A stretch of 64,000 bases of DNA from the NCBI GenBank assembly GCA_003576685.1, contig QOZR01000017.1:34096-98095 (forward strand), read 5' to 3'. This DNA comes from Virgifigura deserti. Its GTDB lineage: Bacteria > Pseudomonadota > Alphaproteobacteria > Dongiales > Dongiaceae. The position numbers and the translations under genes are program-made. This document shows, piece after piece, positions 1 to 7,294 of this stretch; positions within the stretch are counted from its first letter, which is position 1, and each line of letters starts with the position of its first letter. The notes beneath the pieces were generated by a model that saw only the letters and a list, made by a program, of their open reading frames with translations, was not told the DNA's origin and ran no database searches.

Positions 1-1036
1 CGCCGTCGCCGAAGATATGCCCGGAGAAGGTCATGACGACATTTGGATATTTGGCGGCCAGTTCGCGCCAGATCATCTCGCCGTCATTCGGGTTCTCGAG
101 GGTATTGCCCATGCCGTAGTCATAACCGGTACCTTCACCGAACAGGGGATCGCCGAGAGGGTCGTGGCGGCCGGCAAAATTGGTCATCGAGTGATTGGCA
201 ATGATGACGCGGTGGTCGGCATGAGCCTCGATCACGTCGCCAGCCCAGCGGATGACGTCGTCGCGCACGCCGAATTCCATCGACAACACGAGCCACTTGG
301 TCCCGTCGGGCGCGGCAAAAGTGTGGTAATTATTGGAGCTGCGGGTCGGTTCCTGGTCATAGACGCCGCCGAAGGTGGGATTGGTCGCCGCCTGCTTCTC
401 CGGAGAAAAGATGCTGTCGAGAAAGTCCGACGTGTGGTCGTTCGCCCGGCCATTCTCACTCTGGTCATGGTTGCCCGGCAGCAGGGAGTAAGGGATCTCG
501 CCATCCAGCTTGCGCAGGGCTTCCTCAGCGATAGCCCAGTTCTCGGCCGTATTGCGCTGGGTGATGTCGCCCACATGCACGACGAACTGGATGTTCTGGC
601 CGTCCTTGTTGTCGACCAGCCATTGCGTCATGTCGCCGAAGATATGGTTGAGCTGCGGGTTGGATGTATAATCCTGCGTGTCCGGCAGCACGGCGATCGT
701 ATAGGCGTTCTCGCCGGTCACGCGGACCCTGACATTATCCGTCGCGCTGTGGCCAGATCCGTCGGTCGCGGTGATGCGGATGTCGCTGTGGCCGATCGCG
801 CCGAAGCCGAAGGTGAGGATGCCGTTGGCGTCGATCTGGGCATCGGTGGCGACGTCGCCGTTGGCGTTCTCGATGGTGAAGGTCAGATCGCTGGAGCCGA
901 AGACCTCGGTGAGGTCGATCGCGCGCGCCGCTGTGCCGCGCTTGACCATAATGTCCATGATCGGCTCGGCGACGCTGAGCGTCGTCTGGGCGGAAAGGTC
1001 ATTGTCCGTCGTCGAAGCGGTCTGGTCGAGTGGCAT
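1..1036 (-). CDS. Calcineurin-like metallophosphoesterase, 3' end outside the window
   Basis: The reading frame opens at ATG 1036, behind an AGAGGA ribosome site, and runs off the left edge after about 345 codons without a stop. Metallophosphoesterase motifs appear in order: LPDTQDY near residue 125, HVGDITQ, LLPGNHDQ, ANHSMTNF and SGHIFGDG, which are the usual dinuclear-metal ligand blocks (D-x-x, GDxx, GNHD, H, GHxx). About 100 residues before them look like a beta-sandwich domain. There is no N-terminal signal peptide. With an RTX gene just upstream, type I secretion by a C-terminal signal beyond the edge is possible but cannot be seen. The substrate, perhaps a phosphomonoester or phosphodiester, is unknown. 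Confidence 0.85.
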   Translation of the reverse strand, partial: MPLDQTASTTDNDLSAQTTLSVAEPIMDIMVKRGTAARAIDLTEVFGSSDLTFTIENANGDVATDAQIDANGILTFGFGAIGHSDIRITATDGSGHSATDNVRVRVTGENAYTIAVLPDTQDYTSNPQLNHIFGDMTQWLVDNKDGQNIQFVVHVGDITQRNTAENWAIAEEALRKLDGEIPYSLLPGNHDQSENGRANDHTSDFLDSIFSPEKQAATNPTFGGVYDQEPTRSSNNYHTFAAPDGTKWLVLSMEFGVRDDVIRWAGDVIEAHADHRVIIANHSMTNFAGRHDPLGDPLFGEGTGYDYGMGNTLENPNDGEMIWRELAAKYPNVVMTFSGHIFGDG

Positions 1037-1240
1037 CCTGTCTGTCCTCTGTTCTTCCGTCCGGTATTCTTCCGTCCGGCTTGATTAACGCCCAGATTGA
1101 TCAATGCGTCGGCATTGGAAAGACGAGGCGCCCCGGCATCCCCCTGCCCCGAGTAACCACAGATCTAGCAGCCGATCATTGCAAGGCCGTGGAACACAGA
1201 TGACATCGAAGGACTTGGCGGTCGCCGTGTCGAATGAAGA

Positions 1241-1269
1241 GGCCGCCGCGACGCCAAGTCGCGGCGGCC
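1241..1269 (-). terminator. Intrinsic terminator after the RTX gene
   Basis: A perfect 12-bp inverted repeat (GGCCGCCGCGAC / GTCGCGGCGGCC) with a 5-base loop begins about 9 bases after the stop of the 1278-4796 gene. In the direction of transcription it is followed by TCTTCATT. The T-tract is weak but the stem is very strong. It suggests that the phosphoesterase downstream has its own promoter in the roughly 200 bp that follow. Confidence 0.75.
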
Positions 1270-1277
1270 CCCGTTGA

Positions 1278-4200
1278 TCAGGCGACGAAGCGGAAGTCGT
1301 CCTCCTGCAGCTGGCCGAGCGCGAGGCCGGCGAGCGTCAGCGCGTTGCCGTCGTCGAGCGTGATGACCACGTCCGAGCCGACCTGCGCGGCACTGGCCAA
1401 CACCGCGTCGAAGCCGGCGAACAGCCCGGCGTCGAACTCGATCACGTCCTGGCCGTAGCGGCCGAAGTCGCCGATCGTGTCCTGGCCGAAGCCGACCGCG
1501 AACACGAACACGTCCGAGCCCCGTCCGCCGACGAGCTGGTCGTCGCCATAGCCGCCGGCAAGCACGTCGTCGCCGTAGCCGCCGTCGAGGGTGTCCGCGC
1601 CCTCGCCGCCGTCCAGCCGGTCGTCGCCGTGGCTGCCCAGCAGCGTATCCGTGCCCGACCCGCCGGCGAGCTGGTCGTCGCCATAGCCGCCGTCGAGGCT
1701 GTCGTCGCCCGCGCCGCCGTCCAGCCGGTCGTCGCCATGCCCGCCCAGCAGCATGTCCGTTCCCGCTCCGCCGGCGAGCCCGTCATCGCCATGGCCGCCG
1801 TCCAGCCGGTCGTCGCCGCCATTGCCGATCAGCACATCGTCGCCATGCCGGCCGACCAGCGTGTCGTCCCCGGCCCCGCCGACGAGTTCGTCGGCGCCCG
1901 CGGTGCCCTCCAGATGCCGGTCCGGCGCCTCGCCGACGAAGCGGAACGCGTCGTCCGTCAGCTGATCGAGGCTCACGCCCTCCAGCGTCAGGCTGCTGCC
2001 ATCATCCAGCGTGATCACCGCGTCCGACCCGACCTGCGCCGAATTGGCCAGCACTTCGTCGCGGTCGCCGAACAGGGCGCGGTCGAACTCCAGCATGTCG
2101 CCGGCGGCGAAGTCGGCGATCACGTCCTGGCCGAAGGCCTCGTGGAACAGGAAGACGTCGTTCCCGGCGCCGCCGACGAGCACATCATCGCCCGTGCCGC
2201 CGTCGAGGCTGTCGTCGCCGTCACCGCCCTCCAGCACGTCGTCGCCCGCGCCGCCCGCAAGCGCGTCCAGGCCGGCCTCGCCCATCAGAAGGTCGTCGCC
2301 GGCCGCGCCGCGGAGCCGGTCGTTGTCGGCCCCGCCCTCGAGGATGTCGTCGCAGGCCCCGCCGTCGATCTCGTCCGCGCCGGCCCCGCCGACGACAATG
2401 TCGTCGCCGCTCCCGGCCTGGATCACGTCGTCGCCGTCACCGCCGTCGATCTCCAGATCGCCCTCGACCGCTGTGAGCGTGTCGTTGCCGGCCCCGAGCA
2501 GGATCGTCCCGGCGACCTCGGCGCCCGCCTCCAGGGTCACGCTGTCGTCGCCGTCGCCCATGTCGATGGCCGAGCCGCCGGACGCCATCATCGTGCCGCT
2601 GGTGACGAGCACGTCATCGCCGCCGCCCATCGACACACCGCCGATGATCGTGCCGGTGTTGGTCAGGCTGTCGGCATAGTCACCGACCAGGTTGATCGCC
2701 TCGTTGCCGCGCAGGTCGAACTGCTCTTCGTTGAAGACAGTTCCTTCGGGCTGGTGACCATCGCCATGGATCAGCCCGGCATTGACGATGGTGGTCGCGC
2801 CCAGGGCGTTGCTGTTGCTGGAGTTGTCGACCTGGATGCCGCGGCCGTAGCCGTAGATCTCGCCGCCCTCATGGTTGCGGATCACCCCGCCGCCGATGGC
2901 GATGCCCTCCGACACGTTCGGCTCGCCGTCATGGCGGCCCTCATGCCCCATGCCGCCGACAAAGCCGTAATTGTCGAGCTCCAGCAGCCCGTCGACGTCG
3001 ATCGCGTCGCCGTCGCTGTCGCTGAGCTCCGCCGAGCGGCCCTCCATCGTGCCATGGTTGGTGATGTGGACGGTCTCCTCGACCGTGCCGTCATTGTCGA
3101 TGTTCACCGCCGAGCCGTTGCGGCCGATCATCGTCGCCCCCACCTCGTTGACGACCCGGACGCTCTTGTCGCCCGTCACCGCGTGGCGCGCCGCCTCGAT
3201 CCGGGCTCCGGCATAATTGTTCACCACGCCGCCATCATTGTTCTGGTAGTCGATGGCGTCACCGCCGCTGCCCGAAGTGGGCTCCATCATGATGGTGCCC
3301 CAGTTGTTGACGGCCGTGCCCTCACCCGGGCGGATCATGTCGGTGCCGCTCTCGCCCGTCTGCTGGATCACGCCGCCGGCGAGGTTGTTGATGACGCCCG
3401 TTCCACCCTTGACGGCATCGTGAAAATCGACGACGCGCCCGCTCCCGGTGACCGTGCCGGCATTGTTCAGCGCGATGCTGCTGCCATCGATCATGCGCGA
3501 GGGGTTGATCTCGCCCTCCATCACCCCGCCCTCGAGGTTGTTGATCGTCAGCGAGCCCCCAGCCTGGTTGTACGCGAAGTAAATGAGGCGACCGCCGTCT
3601 TCCACCTTCATCAGCCCGGCATTGTCGATCACCACGTTGCTGTCGGTGCCCTGCCAGGTTACGCCATAGGTTCCGATGCCCCCTTGAACGATCAGTTCAC
3701 CGCCGGCCTCGACCACGAAGTGGTCATCGCCGGTGAGCACGATCGGCGCCGTGACCGTCTGGCCGGCGAGGATGGTCCGGTAATCGTCGTCATTGACGAT
3801 GGTGCCGGTCGCAACGGACTGCGGGGCGACGGCGACCGGCGCCTCGGCATTGGTCGCCGTCTCGATCTCGAGCGTCACGGTCTCGTCGATCTCGAACACC
3901 GTGTCACCGGCCACGGTGATCGTCACCGCCGCCGAGGACTGGCCGGCGGGGATCGTGCCGCTGAAGGTCAGCGGCAGCCCGCCGACGAGATCGTCGCCGT
4001 TCAGATCCTTGCCCGGCGTGATCAGGCCGGAGAACTCGACCGCGCCGGTCGTGCTGCCGACGCGCTCGACTGTGAAGGTCAGCGTCGTGCTGCCGCTGTT
4101 CCCCTCGGGCTGCGAGACTTCGATTGACTCGGCGGTGAACCTGACGAGTTGTGCGTTCGGATCGATTTCGAAGGTCGGCACATCGAACGGCACGTCGGGC

Positions 4201-4796
4201 GCCGTGCCGTCCTGGCCCTGATTCCCATTACCATCCTGCGCGATCCAGTTCGACGGATTGTTGATGGCGGCCAGGTAGTCCGAAAAGGCCGGGAAGCCTG
4301 ACGTGGGGCCATCATAAGCGGCAATGTCGGGAGTCATGCTCGGATCTCGAGTGCCGACGGCAACGGCCGTGAGACCTTCGGTCAGCCCGGTGTTCGCCAG
4401 GGTTGCCGGGAAGGAGGGGAATGCCCAACTGTTCGTGATCGCCGCCAAGAACTCGGCCGGGGCGCCCGGCTCGCCGACATAGGCGTAGACGATCTCGTTG
4501 GCAACTTCGATGTTGCGTGCCGCCTCCTCGCTGAAGGCGATGGTTCCGAGATTGCTGGTGGCGGTCTGCCCGGCCGCGAGCCCGTCCATGGTGACGATCG
4601 TGCCGGCGGCGATATCGGCCCCTGCGGTCCAACTCCAGGTCGCCTCGCCGGTGCTGAAGCTCGTGCCGTTCCATGCATTGTCGGTGAATTGGATCACCGT
4701 GCCGGCCGAGATCGGCTCGAGCGCGACGAAGGCGAGATTGTCAGCGCCATCGGCATTATAGCCGACGAAGGCGATGGAGCCTGGACCAAAAGCCAT
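1278..4796 (-). CDS. RTX calcium-binding secreted protein with Calx-beta and beta-helix regions
   Basis: A 1,172-residue acidic protein with AAGGAG upstream of ATG 4796. Residues 1-210 form an N-terminal domain found in some large secreted proteins. Residues 213-330 look like a Calx-beta domain (ESIEVSQPEGNSG to the ETVTLEIE strand). Residues 340-720 are asparagine- and glycine-rich short repeats of beta-helix type. Two blocks of GGxGxDxLxG nonapeptides follow, near 715-877 and 963-1092, each ending in a similar segment of about 80 residues (DVFxF..GFGQD to DDxFRFV). Such proteins normally leave by a type I (ABC/MFP/TolC) system and fold on external calcium. No transporter genes are visible here. 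Likely an adhesin, surface-layer or matrix protein; the exact role cannot be assigned. Confidence 0.9.
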   Translation of the reverse strand: MAFGPGSIAFVGYNADGADNLAFVALEPISAGTVIQFTDNAWNGTSFSTGEATWSWTAGADIAAGTIVTMDGLAAGQTATSNLGTIAFSEEAARNIEVANEIVYAYVGEPGAPAEFLAAITNSWAFPSFPATLANTGLTEGLTAVAVGTRDPSMTPDIAAYDGPTSGFPAFSDYLAAINNPSNWIAQDGNGNQGQDGTAPDVPFDVPTFEIDPNAQLVRFTAESIEVSQPEGNSGSTTLTFTVERVGSTTGAVEFSGLITPGKDLNGDDLVGGLPLTFSGTIPAGQSSAAVTITVAGDTVFEIDETVTLEIETATNAEAPVAVAPQSVATGTIVNDDDYRTILAGQTVTAPIVLTGDDHFVVEAGGELIVQGGIGTYGVTWQGTDSNVVIDNAGLMKVEDGGRLIYFAYNQAGGSLTINNLEGGVMEGEINPSRMIDGSSIALNNAGTVTGSGRVVDFHDAVKGGTGVINNLAGGVIQQTGESGTDMIRPGEGTAVNNWGTIMMEPTSGSGGDAIDYQNNDGGVVNNYAGARIEAARHAVTGDKSVRVVNEVGATMIGRNGSAVNIDNDGTVEETVHITNHGTMEGRSAELSDSDGDAIDVDGLLELDNYGFVGGMGHEGRHDGEPNVSEGIAIGGGVIRNHEGGEIYGYGRGIQVDNSSNSNALGATTIVNAGLIHGDGHQPEGTVFNEEQFDLRGNEAINLVGDYADSLTNTGTIIGGVSMGGGDDVLVTSGTMMASGGSAIDMGDGDDSVTLEAGAEVAGTILLGAGNDTLTAVEGDLEIDGGDGDDVIQAGSGDDIVVGGAGADEIDGGACDDILEGGADNDRLRGAAGDDLLMGEAGLDALAGGAGDDVLEGGDGDDSLDGGTGDDVLVGGAGNDVFLFHEAFGQDVIADFAAGDMLEFDRALFGDRDEVLANSAQVGSDAVITLDDGSSLTLEGVSLDQLTDDAFRFVGEAPDRHLEGTAGADELVGGAGDDTLVGRHGDDVLIGNGGDDRLDGGHGDDGLAGGAGTDMLLGGHGDDRLDGGAGDDSLDGGYGDDQLAGGSGTDTLLGSHGDDRLDGGEGADTLDGGYGDDVLAGGYGDDQLVGGRGSDVFVFAVGFGQDTIGDFGRYGQDVIEFDAGLFAGFDAVLASAAQVGSDVVITLDDGNALTLAGLALGQLQEDDFRFVA

Positions 4797-5283
4797 GCGT
4801 TGGGTCTCCTTTATGTGCTTTGAATGTTTCCGAATGTGTTCAAGGTGGCAATCCGCACCGCTCCAGAATGCTCCGCACTCCTGTCATCAATTCCCGGTTC
4901 GAAGCGCCGCCTGCGACGCTCATTAGCGATGCGAGTCGTTACGCCCCTGTGACAGATCGCTCGCCTTTTCTTGAACTTTAAAATAAATGCGAGAACTCGG
5001 ACCGTCCCAGGCACAAGATGTCGCCTCTCTACGTCGCAACTCGCTGTACAGGATCCGTAAAGGAATGCGCCATAGCCGCATTTTCTGAGAGTGTTCTATT
5101 CTCCACTGCGCAATTATCTGAGGTCGTGCTTCCGTGCTCGATGGAGAACGAAGTGTCAGGCGCGATGATGCCGATCGGGCGGTCGCGCGCGATCGATTAC
5201 GGCATCCCATTCCACAGAGACGTATTGACGGTCAGCGAATGCGGATCATCACAGCCGCACGACGCCACGCGCGCCTGCACGGG
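4797..5283. other. Intergenic region upstream of the RTX gene, no gene seen
   Basis: No reading frame here has protein-like composition. The stretch next to 4796 should hold the promoter of the minus-strand RTX gene. The A+T-richer part (about 4960-5010, 5080-5110) suggests promoter DNA, but I cannot name a -10/-35 pair with confidence. The right part runs into the recombinase remnant. Confidence 0.5.
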
Positions 5284-5425
5284 ATGATCGAGCGCGTGAT
5301 CCTGCACCGGTCCAGCCGGGGTTCGAGCTCGAGCTAGTCAGTGAGATCGCGCGGATGGCCGAGGCGAGCCTGAGCGAAGGCGAGAAAAGTCGCCTCCGGG
5401 AAGACGGCTTCGTGTTCGGCAAGTC
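5284..5425 (+). pseudogene. Serine site-specific recombinase, C-terminal remnant
   Basis: Fragments in different frames, MIERVILH then FELELVSEIARMAE, match the tail of large serine recombinases (usual pattern: ALEILRGLIERVxVRP, then GFEIELxGEIAxM). Frame breaks and the missing catalytic N-terminus make it dead. It lies directly upstream of repeat R1. A clearer copy of the same tail lies at 24440-24650 upstream of R2, which supports the call. Confidence 0.6.
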
Positions 5426-5426
5426 C

Positions 5427-5596
5427 GGTTGCAGGGCCCGATACCCCCTTTACCGAAAAACGCTCCGGCGGTGCCGAGGTCGGCTGATACGCGAGTAGAG
5501 GAACCTATTAGGCAGGTTCAAATCCCGGGAGTGCAACCATTTCAAATTGCTCTTCTGCACCGCTGCATGAGCAATGGTTGTGGGGGCCCGCAACCA
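5427..5596 (+). repeat. Repeat R1, long form plus a short hairpin copy
   Basis: GGTTGC at 5427 and GCAACC at 5533-5538 bracket a segment of about 93 bp that is nearly identical to the one in R4 (about 9 differences, same length). A second short copy, GGTTG..CAACCACC, lies at 5576-5597 and is followed by GAGTTGAC, which resembles the GTTAAC box of the other copies. The ends of the short form, read on the minus strand (CCCCCGCAACCA), resemble the 3' end of alphaproteobacterial initiator tRNA as I remember it. Interpreted as a recombination or attachment site of mobile elements. Confidence 0.65.
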
Positions 5597-5834
5597 CCCA
5601 GAGTTGACTCTGTTACCCGACCCGCACTGACTTCATGATCGTAATGCGCTCGATCACCAGATTGGCGTTCGCGTCCACCGAACGCCCGGAAGCGGTCACC
5701 GTATCGCACAAAATGGCAGGAGCTTTGGCGCTTGGCTGCTGAACACGTTGGACGGCGAGTTCTAGTAGGTCCGCGTGACCAGCCTCCGCTATATCGTCCG
5801 ATCATAGGGTTAGTGCATCATCGTTTCGGGCGAC

Positions 5835-6218
5835 ATGGCGGCCCGCGCCGTGCGAGTTCCACGGAGATGGCCGCATCAATTCGACAACAATCCTGTCGAG
5901 CGCGCCATCCGACCCGTGGCGCTGGGCGCAAGAGCCACCTGTTCGCCGGTTTCCCAACAGCCGACTCGTCGTTGGCCTATCATAGCGATCGGAGATGACG
6001 GCGGTGAGCGGTGGGCAACTGTCTGCTCGTTCATCGCCGCGGCAAGGCTCAACGATGGCGAGCCCGATTCCTACCTCGCCGATGTTTTCCAGCGTGTGGT
6101 CGGCGGCCACCCAATGAGCCGGATCGACGACCTTCTGCCCTGGAACTGGGCGCCCGAAACCCGTCTATCCCCAACCAAGCGTGCAACGCCCGAACGCATA
6201 CGAAGAGGGAAGGGTTAG
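5835..6218 (+). pseudogene. IS66-family transposase, C-terminal remnant
   Basis: The readable segments DNNPVERAIRPVALG, then GERWATVCSFIAAARLND, then HPMSRIDDLLPWNW are the conserved C-terminal blocks of the IS66 transposase (TnpC), including the glutamate of the catalytic triad in NNPVERAIRP. The GRKSHLFAG block between them is only found in another frame near 5925-5945, so at least two frameshifts are present. The N-terminal two thirds and the partner genes tnpA and tnpB are missing. It cannot transpose by itself. Confidence 0.8.
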
Positions 6219-6461
6219 GCACCCAGAGTAAGCTTTCCGAGAAAGTATCTTGGCTTTGGGCGGCCCGCTCTCGAGGTACCAGCGCAATGGATCGGATTCC
6301 ACGCCAACGGATGAAGTTCGAAGCGAAGATACACAAGACACCTTTGATCGGGTTGCTTTAACTTTATACAGGCGAATAAAATCACTCCCGTGTGACGAGC
6401 CCGGTACACCCGGCGCTTGACGTCTTTCGCATCCACCCAGGGGAGAGCTAGAAAATTGAGA

Positions 6462-7292
6462 ATGCAGTTTATCGATGTCGCGGGGACCCCGACTCGCTGC
6501 GTCATGGCGGGGAATAGCGATGCCCCGGCGATCTTGCTCCTGCACGGACTGGCCCTGACGGCGGAGGTCTGGCTGCGCAACATCGAAGCTCTGGCCCGCT
6601 CGCACCGGGTCATCGCGCCGGACATGCTCGGCCACGGCTTCACCAAGCCGGCCGATAATGCCCCAATCGATGTTCCGGCAAAGCTGCGACATCTCAAGGG
6701 ACTCGTCGATGCTCTCGGTCTCAAGCGGCTGTCTCTCTGCGGCAGTTCCTACGGTGCCTTGATGGCATCGCTCTTCTTTCTCGAGAATGAGGATCGCGTC
6801 AGTAAGCTCGTCATCAATGGCAGCGGCTCCTGCTTCAACACGGAGGAACAGCTTCAGGCCCAGGTCGGCAAGCTGCACGCGCTCTACGGGCCGGACCAGG
6901 TCACGCAGTCGACGAGGGAGATGTGGCGCGAGCGCATCGGCAACAACTTCCACGACGCCTCGAAGGTCCCGGAGGAACTCTTGTCGATCGCCCAGCTGTG
7001 CTACGCCCAGCTTTGGGCCCCGTCCTGTTTGGCAGAGACGATGGCGGCCATGCAGGATCCCGAGCGCTTCCGACCCTTCCGGATCCTAGAGCGCCTGGAA
7101 GAGGTGAGTTGCCCGGCCCTGGTGGTCTGGGGGCGCAACGACCGCGGCGGCTCCCTGGAAAGCGCCGAGGCCGCAGTTGCGCGCCTGCCGAAGGGCCGCT
7201 TGGTAGTCTTCGACGATTGTGGGCACTACCCCATGCTCGAGCATCCGGAAAAGTACAACAATCTCGTCGCGGAATTCCTCGCGGGCGCTTGA
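6462..7292 (+). CDS. Alpha/beta hydrolase (C-C bond hydrolase or deformylase-like)
   Basis: A 276-residue single-domain hydrolase. The oxyanion-hole HG is at 28-29, the nucleophile elbow GSSYG places Ser96, the acid is near Asp227 (GRND) and the base near His255 (DDCGHYP). I chose ATG 6462 because GGGGAGAG lies about 12 bases upstream; an in-frame TTG at 6417 adds 15 residues without support. It faces the end of the Rieske/LIV/formamidase operon. A decayed hydrolase tail of the same type (20189-20374) is overlapped by a decayed NicX-like gene, so this family appears to be paired with the NicX-like protein. In nicotinate degradation the NicX product is deformylated by the alpha/beta hydrolase NicD; a similar role is plausible but unproven. 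Confidence 0.85.
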   Translation: MQFIDVAGTPTRCVMAGNSDAPAILLLHGLALTAEVWLRNIEALARSHRVIAPDMLGHGFTKPADNAPIDVPAKLRHLKGLVDALGLKRLSLCGSSYGALMASLFFLENEDRVSKLVINGSGSCFNTEEQLQAQVGKLHALYGPDQVTQSTREMWRERIGNNFHDASKVPEELLSIAQLCYAQLWAPSCLAETMAAMQDPERFRPFRILERLEEVSCPALVVWGRNDRGGSLESAEAAVARLPKGRLVVFDDCGHYPMLEHPEKYNNLVAEFLAGA

Positions 7293-7294
7293 GA

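Noticed and set aside
17..1084. Plus-strand open frame of 355 codons at the left edge
   Set aside because: The minus strand encodes a metallophosphoesterase with all motif blocks; the plus frame has none.
1500..1900. Possible CRISPR or DNA tandem array
   Set aside because: The periodic sequence is the coding of RTX nonapeptides, with synonymous variation and no spacers.
1629..4127. Long plus-strand open frame of 832 codons
   Set aside because: It is antisense to the RTX gene and reflects GC-rich repeat codons. The minus strand has clear RTX, Calx-beta and secretion-type motifs.
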